Assembly (NCBI GenBank): GCA_944387905.1
Contig: CALXGU010000078.1
Location: 1-7,027 of the forward strand
Direction: 5' to 3'
From: an uncultured Clostridia bacterium
GTDB lineage: Bacteria; Bacillota; Clostridia; Oscillospirales; QAKW01
DNA: 7,027 nt
Part shown: positions 1 through 6,135 of the stretch, piece after piece
Numbering within the stretch: the first letter of the stretch is position 1
Layout of the letters: every line of letters begins with the position of its first letter
Notes under the pieces: model-generated
The model's input: the letters and a program-made list of their open reading frames with translations, nothing else
The model's database searches: none
Told to the model about the DNA's origin: nothing
Made by a program: the position numbers and the translations under genes

Positions 1-2
1 TA

Positions 3-204
3 AGCGGAAGCATGGCGGAGATCCTGCAGAAAGTCAATGATTCCAACCCGCTTTTGATCCGGGTCTGCAAAAACCGTTTCATTGTGGCTGGACGAGCAGG
101 AACAGGCGTTTGACAGCACAGAAGCTCTTGCACATGATGCGCTGCTTGGGGGAAAGCCGTTTTACCAGGTATGGGCGGACATTGTACTGGAATGTCTGCT
201 GTAA
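3..204 (+). pseudogene. 3' end of an unrecognised, apparently frameshifted coding sequence
   Basis: Two open stretches in different frames read as one plausible protein if a shift is allowed near base 84. The first (from base 3, possible ATG at 12) begins SGSMAEILQKVNDSN and runs to about ...CKNRFI. The second (to the TAA at 202-204) continues WLDEQEQAFDST and ends ADIVLECLL. Each alone soon hits a stop: the first at about 108, the second just upstream at about 55. The stop lies just before a hairpin, as expected for a true gene end. I recognise no family. It could be a decayed gene, a sequencing error, or the edge of a contig. The stretch looks richer in G+C than the genes to its right. Confidence is low that this is one gene. 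Confidence 0.35.
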
Positions 205-240
205 AAAGCCCGGCATGGAACGCCATGCCGGGCCTGTCAT
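205..240. terminator. GC-rich hairpin, probable intrinsic terminator
   Basis: An 11-bp perfect stem (208-218 with 223-233) closes a 4-base AACG loop. It starts four bases after the TAA at 202-204. The A5 run at 203-207 gives a U-run for minus-strand transcription. On the plus strand the bases after the stem (CTGTCATTT) make only a poor U-tract. It may be bidirectional, or a rightward terminator whose T-run was lost at the nearby junction. Confidence 0.6.
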
Positions 241-249
241 TTAAGATAA

Positions 250-1404
250 ATTTCAAATGAAAAAACGCATAAGGTCATACGAGATAATATAGGTCTATCT
301 CCGCTTTACGGCGGAATGATAAAAGGCATCGGACCGCGCTATTGCCCGAGCATTGAGGACAAGGTCATGCGTTTTGCCGACAAAACGGCGCATCAGCTGT
401 TTATAGAACCCTGCGGACTCAATACTCAGGAAATGTATCTTCAGGGTCTGTCGTCCTCGCTTCCGGAATTTGTACAGCGTGAGCTTATAAAAACAATCAA
501 AGGCCTTGAAAACGCGCAGATAATGCGTGTCGCATACGCGATAGAATACGACTGTGTAGATCCTCTGTCGCTGTATCCGACCCTTGAGTTCAAGACGGTC
601 GGCGGCCTGTACGGAGCCGGGCAGTTCAACGGCTCGTCAGGCTATGAAGAGGCGGCGGCACAGGGACTTGTCGCCGGAATCAATGCCGCACTGAAGATAC
701 AGAACAGGCCTGATTTTGTGCTTGACAGGTCAAGTTCGTATATCGGAACGCTTATCGACGATCTCACAACCAAAGGAACGCCCGAACCGTACCGTATGAT
801 GACCTCGCGCAGTGAGTACAGGCTTATCCTGCGTCAGGACAATGCCGATCTGCGCCTTACTCCAAAGGGTTATGAGCTGGGTCTTATCAGTGAACAGCGT
901 TATCAGCGGTTTTTGCAGAAAAAAGAGATGATCGAGCATGAAATCGAGCGTTTGAAAACTGTCACTGCTTCTCCTAAAAACACACAGCTTCAGGAGCTGC
1001 TTAAGTCAAGGGGCACCGCACCGCTTGTCAGCGGCGCTAAGCTGTATGATCTGCTGTCACGTCCGCAGCTGAGCTACGCTGATACCGAATGCGCCGATCC
1101 GGACCGTCCTGATCTTCCGGTCAGGGTTGTGCAGCAGGTCGAAATATCTATAAAATATAAAGGCTATATAGAAAAACAGCTCTCGTCTGTCAGGGAATTT
1201 CGGCGTCTTGAAAGCAGGCTGATACCGCGTGATATCGATTACAGTTCTATAAACGGGCTGCGTATAGAGGCAAGACAGAAGCTGCAGTCGATACGACCGT
1301 TAAGTCTGGGTGCGGCAAGCCGTATCTCCGGAGTCAGTCCTGCCGATATAACGGTGCTCATGATTTATCTTGAACAAACGGAGCGTGAAAACGGTGAAAA
1401 ATGA
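250..1404 (+). CDS. mnmG: 5'-truncated MnmG (GidA), tRNA uridine-5-carboxymethylaminomethyl synthesis enzyme
   Basis: MnmG works with MnmE to build the cmnm5 group on wobble uridine 34 of certain tRNAs, using FAD. Homology is recognisable from about base 253 (SNEKTHKVIRDN), through the signature GIGPRYCPSIEDKV with its conserved Cys, to the C-terminal region ending IRPLSLGAASRISGVSPADI. The open frame begins after a TAA at 247-249, giving about 384 codons, whereas the family is about 620-630 residues. The N-terminal dinucleotide-binding fold (GxGxxG) and the first conserved Cys are therefore absent. The first ATG (316) is an internal methionine of the family, and the purine-rich bases before it sit too close to act as a normal ribosome site. 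As drawn the product could not bind FAD normally. Either the gene is broken by a rearrangement or the assembly joins unrelated DNA here. The 3' end overlaps rsmG. Confidence 0.9.
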   Translation: MSNEKTHKVIRDNIGLSPLYGGMIKGIGPRYCPSIEDKVMRFADKTAHQLFIEPCGLNTQEMYLQGLSSSLPEFVQRELIKTIKGLENAQIMRVAYAIEYDCVDPLSLYPTLEFKTVGGLYGAGQFNGSSGYEEAAAQGLVAGINAALKIQNRPDFVLDRSSSYIGTLIDDLTTKGTPEPYRMMTSRSEYRLILRQDNADLRLTPKGYELGLISEQRYQRFLQKKEMIEHEIERLKTVTASPKNTQLQELLKSRGTAPLVSGAKLYDLLSRPQLSYADTECADPDRPDLPVRVVQQVEISIKYKGYIEKQLSSVREFRRLESRLIPRDIDYSSINGLRIEARQKLQSIRPLSLGAASRISGVSPADITVLMIYLEQTERENGEK

Positions 1405-2116
1405 AATATCATACCTTCTTGAGCTGCTTGATAATGAGCGGATATGTTATGCAGACGATTTTGAGCAAAAGCTCTTGCTGTTCAGTGAGTTTTTTCTTGA
1501 AACGGCAAAAACTCTGAATCTGACAGCAATAAAACAGCCGCATGATGTAGTGATAAAGCATTATTATGATTCGGTTTATCCTCTCAAATTCGGTCTGTTT
1601 GGCAACAGCGCAAGAGTTATAGATATCGGCTGCGGCGCCGGCTTTCCGTCGATACCGATAAAGCTTGCGCGGCCTGATTTTGAAATGCTGGAGCTTGACT
1701 CGCTCAAAAAGCGCCTTGATTTTCTTGACAGAGCCCACGCGCTGTTAAAGCTTGAAAAAATATCAACTCTTCATGCCCGTGCCGAGCAGGCCGGCCGTAT
1801 GAAGGATCTGCGCGACAGCTTTGACGTGGCGGTTTCACGCGCGGTGGCTCCGCTGAATATGTTGTGTGAATACTGTCTGCCGTTTGTAAAGCCCGGCGGC
1901 GTATTTTTGGCATATAAGGGTGTTTATGACAAAGAAGAGACAGAGTCGGCTTGTACCGCTGTCAAGGCTCTTTCTTCTGAAACGGAAAATATATTCCGTT
2001 ACAGTCTTCCGGAAGAAGCGGGCAGCCGTACTCTGATCGTGATCCGCAAGAAAGCTCCGACTCATCCTGCGTATCCCCGATCGACAAAAAACATGTCGAA
2101 AGGTCCGATAATTTAG
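1394..2116 (+). CDS. rsmG: RsmG (GidB), 16S rRNA (guanine-527-N7)-methyltransferase
   Basis: RsmG uses S-adenosylmethionine to methylate N7 of G527 in 16S rRNA; loss gives low-level streptomycin resistance in several bacteria. The sequence shows the Rossmann AdoMet loop DIGCGAGFP at about residues 77-85, the upstream KHYYDS motif, the LDSLKKRLDFL helix, and SRAVAPLNMLCEYCLPFVKPGG at about 148 onward, all typical of the family. The basic tail YPRSTKNMSKGPI matches the usual C-terminus. I choose the GTG at 1394, which gives 240 residues, the normal family length, and has GGAG about 10 bases upstream. In-frame alternatives are TTG at 1370 and GTG at 1385. The start lies inside the 3' end of mnmG (11-base overlap), so the two are translationally coupled as in other Firmicutes. 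Confidence 0.92.
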   Translation: MKNEISYLLELLDNERICYADDFEQKLLLFSEFFLETAKTLNLTAIKQPHDVVIKHYYDSVYPLKFGLFGNSARVIDIGCGAGFPSIPIKLARPDFEMLELDSLKKRLDFLDRAHALLKLEKISTLHARAEQAGRMKDLRDSFDVAVSRAVAPLNMLCEYCLPFVKPGGVFLAYKGVYDKEETESACTAVKALSSETENIFRYSLPEEAGSRTLIVIRKKAPTHPAYPRSTKNMSKGPII

Positions 2117-2129
2117 CGAATGAAAATAG

Positions 2130-2158
2130 TTGACAAATTTGTAAATAAATGGTATTAT
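2130..2158 (+). promoter_or_regulatory. sigma-A promoter of noc
   Basis: A perfect -35 TTGACA (2130-2135) and a -10 TATTAT (2153-2158) are separated by exactly 17 bases. The promoter starts just after the rsmG stop and would begin transcription near 2165, about 47 bases before the noc start. It makes noc independent of mnmG-rsmG transcription. Confidence 0.85.
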
Positions 2159-2211
2159 TTTTTCAGAGCAGAGGACAAGCATTAGTTGTCACATGAAGCG
2201 AGGAAAAAATA

Positions 2212-3006
2212 ATGCCGTTTTTATTTTCCAAAACTGAAAACAAACAGGTGACTGAACTGGAGACAGAACAGATAATACCGTCACGGTATCAGCCGCGAAA
2301 AGTATTTTCAGATGACGGACTGTCCGAACTTGCGGCATCTATCAAAGAACACGGAGTGCTGCAGCCGGTGCTCGCAGTCAAAAATGAAAACGGATACAGC
2401 CTTGTAGCCGGAGAGCGCAGACTGCGTGCGGCAAAGCTTGCCGGACTTAAAAAAATACCCGCTATAATACTTGAACGTGACAGCAGGGAATGCGCGCAGA
2501 TCTCGCTTATAGAAAATATCCAGCGTGAACAGCTTTCGTTTTTTGAAGAGGCGGCCGGATATGCAAGGCTTATAGATGAGTTCGGCTTTACGCAGACGGA
2601 GATCGCGTCAAGACTGGGCAAAAAGCAGTCTACCATATCCAATAAGCTGCGGCTTCTAAAGCTTCCGCCTGCGGCACAGGTGATAATAATCGCAAATAAT
2701 CTGACCGAGCGTCATGCCCGCCAGCTTTTGCGGATAAGAGACAAGCAGAAACTGTTTTACGCGCTTGATCATATAGTTGTAAAAAAACTCAATGTTTTAC
2801 AGACGGAACAATATATAGAAGATCTGCTCAACGGCACAGCAGCAAGACCGCAGCGTATTTGCAAAGTGGGCGATATGCGTATTTTTGTAAATACAATAAA
2901 CAAGGCGGTCAACCTGATCAAAAAGTCGGGTATCAAGCCTCAGACCGAGCTGGTAGACCGGGAGGGGTTTGTTGAATATATAATAAAGATACCCAAAACA
3001 TCCTAA
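2212..3006 (+). CDS. noc: Noc, nucleoid occlusion protein (ParB/Noc CTP-switch family)
   Basis: Noc binds specific chromosomal sites, spreads as a CTP-dependent clamp, and recruits DNA to the membrane so that the division septum does not form over the nucleoid. Visible parts are the ParB N-domain with ROYQPR-like SRYQPRKVF at about 24-32, the CTP-binding motifs GERRLRA (67-73) and ENIQRE (101-106), a helix-turn-helix FTQTEIASRLGKKQSTISNK (126-145), and a C-terminal dimerisation segment ending EYIIKIPK. The C-terminus matches Bacillus Noc rather than Spo0J/ParB. Q139, K145, K150 and R167 fall at the four positions reported to set Noc rather than parS specificity. The place after rsmG is the usual noc locus. 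At 264 residues it is about 20 shorter than B. subtilis Noc, mostly at the N-terminus. The ATG at 2212 has GAGG 8 bases upstream. A ParB role is possible but less likely. Confidence 0.88.
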   Translation: MPFLFSKTENKQVTELETEQIIPSRYQPRKVFSDDGLSELAASIKEHGVLQPVLAVKNENGYSLVAGERRLRAAKLAGLKKIPAIILERDSRECAQISLIENIQREQLSFFEEAAGYARLIDEFGFTQTEIASRLGKKQSTISNKLRLLKLPPAAQVIIIANNLTERHARQLLRIRDKQKLFYALDHIVVKKLNVLQTEQYIEDLLNGTAARPQRICKVGDMRIFVNTINKAVNLIKKSGIKPQTELVDREGFVEYIIKIPKTS

Positions 3007-3039
3007 TCCCCTTATTATTTTTCTTGTTCCCCCAAGCAA

Positions 3040-3080
3040 GAAAGTAAAAAAAGACGGTTTATCCGTCTTTTTTTACTTTC
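3040..3080. terminator. Bidirectional terminator between noc and the araC-type gene
   Basis: An 18-bp perfect stem (3040-3057 with 3063-3080) has a 5-base loop. The GACGG/CCGTC core is flanked by an A7 run on the left and a T8 run on the right, so each strand presents a core hairpin followed by a U-run. It lies between two convergent genes, 33 bases after the noc stop and 3 bases beyond the stop of the leftward gene. A second, weaker hairpin (3020-3026 with 3037-3043) overlaps its left edge. Confidence 0.92.
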
Positions 3081-3083
3081 CGA

Positions 3084-3896
3084 TCATTTATTGTGTTTTT
3101 GACGGTATTCAAGCGGAGTACGGCCGGTTTCCGCTTTGAAAAGCTTGCAGAAATAACTCGGGCTATCAAAGCCGCACATTCTTGCCACCTCTTCGGTTCG
3201 CAGCGGCATTTGGCTGAGCATTTGCTTGGCCTTTGCGATGCGTATTTGCTTAAGCTGTTCCATAATAGAGCAGCCGCAGTGTTTTTTATAGTAATGGCAG
3301 AGTGCATACTTGCTCATTTTGGTATGCTCTGAGATCTCGTTTAAAGTTACAGGCCGGCTGTAATTGACGTCAAGAAATTTTTTCACCATCGTCTCAATGG
3401 TAAGAGCCGGCTCAAAATTTTCCGTCAGCCATTCCGCAAGCAGCGAATATCCGGCGGCGGAGCGTGACAAAACGGTGCTGTCCATGAGGCAGAGAGAATA
3501 CAGCTGGTTTATCTGTGAAATAAACAAAGGCGTTACCGAAAACCTGAAATAATCACCCAGACTGTAATAATCCAGGATTTCGTCAGCACACATAAACGAC
3601 AGCCATGCGGTGCTGAAATCCTTTCCATTTTTTTTATAGCTGTGAGCTATACCTCTGCGGCAGAACAAGCCGTCGCCGCGGTTCAGTATCATTGACTTGC
3701 CGTCAACGTTAAAAATACCGCTGCCTTTTTCCACCCACAGTATCTGGTTGCCCTCATATCCCGACGGCCGGGTCACCGCAGGCTGTAAAACGGCTCTGCC
3801 TACGGTATACAGAACAAACGGAAGCGGCGGCCGGTCTGCGGATACATACCTTTTGTCAGTTTCGATAAACATTTTGAGGTTTTGATGCCGTTGCAT
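3084..3896 (-). CDS. AraC-family transcriptional regulator with N-terminal cupin domain
   Basis: This is a cytoplasmic DNA-binding regulator of 270 residues, the usual AraC/XylS length. The N-terminal half (about 45-100) reads as a cupin-like sensing domain, with the pattern WVEKGSGIFNVDGK then LNRGDGLFCRRGIAHSY. The C-terminal ~100 residues hold two helix-turn-helix units: TLNEISEHTKMSKYALCHYYKK (about 184-205), then RTEEVARMCGFDSPSYFCKLFKAETGRTPLEYR (about 233-265), which is the AraC signature. The start ATG (3894-3896) has GGAGG at 3904-3908 with 7-base spacing. It lies 28 bases downstream of serS on the same strand, with no terminator or room for a promoter in the gap. The ligand and target genes cannot be told from sequence; members of this type commonly respond to sugars. 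Confidence 0.9.
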   Translation of the reverse strand: MQRHQNLKMFIETDKRYVSADRPPLPFVLYTVGRAVLQPAVTRPSGYEGNQILWVEKGSGIFNVDGKSMILNRGDGLFCRRGIAHSYKKNGKDFSTAWLSFMCADEILDYYSLGDYFRFSVTPLFISQINQLYSLCLMDSTVLSRSAAGYSLLAEWLTENFEPALTIETMVKKFLDVNYSRPVTLNEISEHTKMSKYALCHYYKKHCGCSIMEQLKQIRIAKAKQMLSQMPLRTEEVARMCGFDSPSYFCKLFKAETGRTPLEYRQKHNK

Positions 3897-3924
3897 AAAA
3901 CAACCTCCGTTCAGAAGAGTGCGG

Positions 3925-5220
3925 TTATTTTTGAATAAGTTTGTCCTTACCGCCCATATACGGACGCAGTACTTTCGGGATTTTGACCGAGTATTTGCTG
4001 CCGTCGAATTCGAGGTTATTCTCCAGAAACGCGATAAGCATCCTGGGCGGAGCTACGACGGTGTTGTTAAGAGTATGAGCGAGATACTTCTCGCCGTTTT
4101 CGCCCTTTATTTTTATGCCCAGCCGTCTTGCCTGAGCGTCACCCAGATTAGAGCAGGAGCAGACCTCAAAATACTTGTCCTGTTTGGGAGACCATGCCTC
4201 CACATCGTAGGATTTTACCTTGAGATCCGCCAGATCACCTGAGCAGCATTCCAGCGTACGTACCGGGATATCAAGTGATGTAAACAGCTTCACGCTGTAA
4301 TTCCACATTTTATTGAACCAGTCCATACTGTCCTGGGGTTTGCAGACGACTATCATCTCCTGCTTTTCAAACTGGTGTATACGGTATATCCCGCGCTCTT
4401 CAATACCGTGTGCACCTTTTTCTTTTCTGAAGCATGGCGAATAGCTTGTAAGGGTGAGCGGCAGCCGGCTTTCAGGCGTCATTGTATTTATAAACTTGCC
4501 TATCATGGAATGTTCGCTGGTGCCGATCAGATACAGGTCCTCGCCCTCGATTTTGTACATCATTGCGTCCATTTCCGCAAAGCTCATAACTCCCGTAACG
4601 ACATTTGAACGTATCATAAACGGAGGGATGCAATAGGTAAAGCCTTTGTCTATCATAAAATCTCTCGCGTATGCGAGCACCGCGCTGTGCAGTCGCGCTA
4701 TATCGCCCATAAGATAATAAAATCCTTCGCCGGCAACACGTCCTGCCGCGTCCTTATCGATACCGTCAAACATAGCCATGATGTCGGTGTGATACGGTAT
4801 CTCAAAATCCACTTTTGTCTGCTCGCCGAACTGCTGTACCTCAACGTTTTCGCTGTCATCGCGTCCGATAGGCACTGACGGGTCGATGATGTTGGGCAGT
4901 GTCATCATGATTTCCTTTACTTTTTCACTCAGTTCCGCCTCTTTCTTTTCAGCTTCGGCCAGCTTTTCAGACTGTTCTGTGACAAGCTTTTTCATCTGTT
5001 CCGCTTCTTCGCGCTTGCCCTGACCCATAAGCGCGCCTATCTGTTTTGATATCTTGTTGCGGTTTGCTCGCAGGTTGTCTGCCTCCAGCTTATTTTTTCT
5101 GTTTTGCTCGTCTAACTCCAATACCCGGTCGACAAGCGGCAGCTTTGAATCCTGAAACTTATTTTTTATATTTTGTTTTACAACCTCAGGATTTTCTCTG
5201 ACAAATTTCAAATCAAGCAT
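3925..5220 (-). CDS. serS: SerS, seryl-tRNA synthetase
   Basis: SerS charges tRNA-Ser (and tRNA-Sec where present) with serine in the cytoplasm. The 431-residue product has the N-terminal MLDLKFVRENPEVV segment, a charged coiled-coil tRNA-binding arm at about 30-108, and the class II core. Motif 2 is at about 262-288 (PCFRKEKGAHGIEERGIYRIHQFEKQE), the serine pocket is GTSEH at 233-237, and motif 3 is at about 382-401 (HTLNNTVVAPPRML, Arg393). The C-terminus IPKVLRPYMGG is typical. The start at 5218-5220 is fixed by AGGAGG at 5228-5233 with 7-base spacing; the frame stays open upstream to 5409, but that extension runs through the T-box leader and is not protein. Motif 3 and the serine pocket differ from the usual bacterial HTLNGSGLAVGRT and TAE forms, so this is probably a less common SerRS subtype. 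Confidence 0.95.
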   Translation of the reverse strand: MLDLKFVRENPEVVKQNIKNKFQDSKLPLVDRVLELDEQNRKNKLEADNLRANRNKISKQIGALMGQGKREEAEQMKKLVTEQSEKLAEAEKKEAELSEKVKEIMMTLPNIIDPSVPIGRDDSENVEVQQFGEQTKVDFEIPYHTDIMAMFDGIDKDAAGRVAGEGFYYLMGDIARLHSAVLAYARDFMIDKGFTYCIPPFMIRSNVVTGVMSFAEMDAMMYKIEGEDLYLIGTSEHSMIGKFINTMTPESRLPLTLTSYSPCFRKEKGAHGIEERGIYRIHQFEKQEMIVVCKPQDSMDWFNKMWNYSVKLFTSLDIPVRTLECCSGDLADLKVKSYDVEAWSPKQDKYFEVCSCSNLGDAQARRLGIKIKGENGEKYLAHTLNNTVVAPPRMLIAFLENNLEFDGSKYSVKIPKVLRPYMGGKDKLIQK

Positions 5221-5221
5221 T

Positions 5222-5452
5222 TTATATCCTCCTAAAAAATAAAAAATCCCCTCATTCCAATGGGACGAAGAGACCTTCCGTGTTGCCACCCAAATTGCGA
5301 TAAAAAATCGCCGCTCGAACAACGCTGTACGGGGCGTTTCCCCGCGGCTTATGACCGCCCGGCTCCGAAAGCGGATACACAGTGCCTGCCTCCGGTTTTC
5401 ACCAAACACCGGCTCTCTTGATGCCCGGAACTGCTTATTCTTTCATCATTAC
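5222..5452 (-). promoter_or_regulatory. T-box riboswitch leader of serS (serine specific)
   Basis: The leader senses uncharged tRNA-Ser and prevents termination when serine is scarce. The T-box sequence TGGGTGGCAACACGG is at 5278-5292. Its TGGG and ACG segments pair with CGTCCCA (5261-5267), forming the antiterminator with a 7-base bulge that begins TGGC. TGGC fits a GCCA tRNA end, matching the G73 discriminator of tRNA-Ser. Upstream on the minus strand are the AGAGAG element and a CCGGT/ACCGG apical helix of Stem I, then a basal helix pairing TTCCG with CGGAG. Just before the 3' side of that helix, TCC (5373-5375) is the likely serine specifier, followed by a purine. The exact transcript start is inferred from the promoter. 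Confidence 0.88.
5234..5267 (-). terminator. Regulated terminator of the serS T-box
   Basis: On the minus strand, CCCAT pairs with ATG-A-GGG (one bulged A) around a TGGA loop. It is followed by TTTTTTATTTTTT directly before the serS ribosome binding site. Its left arm (CGTCCCA) is the same segment that the T-box needs for the antiterminator, so the two structures exclude each other. Confidence 0.8.
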
Positions 5453-5459
5453 CGTAATC

Positions 5460-5488
5460 ATTATACAGTATCAGTGTCACGATTTCAA
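5460..5488 (-). promoter_or_regulatory. sigma-A promoter of the serS leader
   Basis: Read on the minus strand, the -35 TTGAAA (5483-5488) and a perfect -10 TATAAT (5460-5465) are separated by 17 bases. Transcription would start near 5452, giving a leader of about 230 bases, which fits a T-box. Confidence 0.85.
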
Positions 5489-5568
5489 TGTTTTTGATAT
5501 AATTTTATTTAATCAGCCGTCGAGTATTTGCTTTTTCGTCAAAATTTTCATATTATATTTTTATAAAA

Positions 5569-5598
5569 TGTAACCTTTGCCGTATCTGATGGCATTTA
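5569..5598 (+). promoter_or_regulatory. Probable ECF-type autoregulatory promoter of the sigma operon
   Basis: TGTAACCTTT (5569-5578) matches the AAC-containing -35 element recognised by many Firmicute ECF sigma factors. GGCATTTA (5591-5598), 12 bases later, is a possible -10 similar to the GCATCTA-like elements I recall from clostridial ECF operons. It lies about 45 bases before the sigma start, as expected for autoregulation. The -35 is convincing; the -10 is weaker. Confidence 0.5.
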
Positions 5599-5643
5599 GT
5601 AATTGAAAGACCATGGTTTTATCAACAAAACAGGGGGGATAGC

Positions 5644-6135
5644 ATGACTGCAGATATTTACCGTACACGTCAGACATTTTCGCAGTTAATGGATGAATAC
5701 GGTCCGGCAGTGTACCGTCTTGCGCTGTCGTATACGGGAAAAGCCGAGCTCGCAGAAGACGTGTACCAGCAGACATTTCTGCTGCTGCTAGAAAAAAAGC
5801 CGGTGTTTTCCAGCAGTGTGCAGCTGAAGGTGTGGCTGCTCAGAAGCGCCCGTAAGATCGCGTCGTCTGAGCTAAGGCGAGAAAATAACCGCCGCACTGT
5901 GCCGCTGGACAGCACAGTCCAGCCTGCCGTATTCGACAGCAGCACATGTGAGCTTTACGATTTTCTGAGCGTTCTTGACTTAAAATACCGCGAGCCCGTC
6001 CTGCTTTTCTATATAGAAGATATGAGCGTCAGTGAAATAGCCCGGGCGCTCGGCATATCGGTATCAGCTGTTAAAACAAGACTTTTTCGCGCGCGGGCCA
6101 AGCTGCAAGAGATTTATAAGGAGGAACTGCTATGA
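5644..6135 (+). CDS. ECF-type RNA polymerase sigma factor
   Basis: This is a 163-residue group 4 sigma factor that would direct RNA polymerase to a small stress or envelope regulon. Region 2 spans about 14-80, with YGPAVYRLALSYTGKAELAEDVYQQTFLLLLE and then VWLLRSARKIASSELRR. Region 4 spans about 105-157, with the helix-turn-helix MSVSEIARALGISVSAVKTRLFRARAKL. There is no region 1 or 3, as is usual for ECF factors. The ATG at 5644 has a GGGGGG run about 6 bases upstream. The stop overlaps the next start by four bases (ATGA, 6132-6135), so the downstream membrane protein is translationally coupled. An AAC-type promoter lies upstream. The ECF subgroup is not assigned. Confidence 0.93.
   Translation: MTADIYRTRQTFSQLMDEYGPAVYRLALSYTGKAELAEDVYQQTFLLLLEKKPVFSSSVQLKVWLLRSARKIASSELRRENNRRTVPLDSTVQPAVFDSSTCELYDFLSVLDLKYREPVLLFYIEDMSVSEIARALGISVSAVKTRLFRARAKLQEIYKEELL

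Noticed and set aside
316..318. ATG at 316 as a true start of a shortened MnmG
   Set aside because: This methionine is internal in the family (before IKGIGPRYC), homology continues about 20 codons upstream, and the purine-rich bases sit right against it.
1370..1393. TTG at 1370 as the rsmG start
   Set aside because: It gives extra residues not typical of the family and no well-placed ribosome site; the GTG at 1394 has GGAG at good spacing and gives the normal length.
1827..1842. parS-like TTTCACG
   Set aside because: Only one half of the palindrome is present, inside rsmG.
1409..2182. Long minus-strand open frames across rsmG
   Set aside because: They show no family features, lack ribosome sites and mirror the codon pattern of the strong plus-strand gene.
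5221..5409. Possible 63-residue N-terminal extension of SerS
   Set aside because: It is open frame only because the T-box leader lacks stops in that frame; the AGGAGG at 5228-5233, the leader terminator and the family start all place the true start at 5220.
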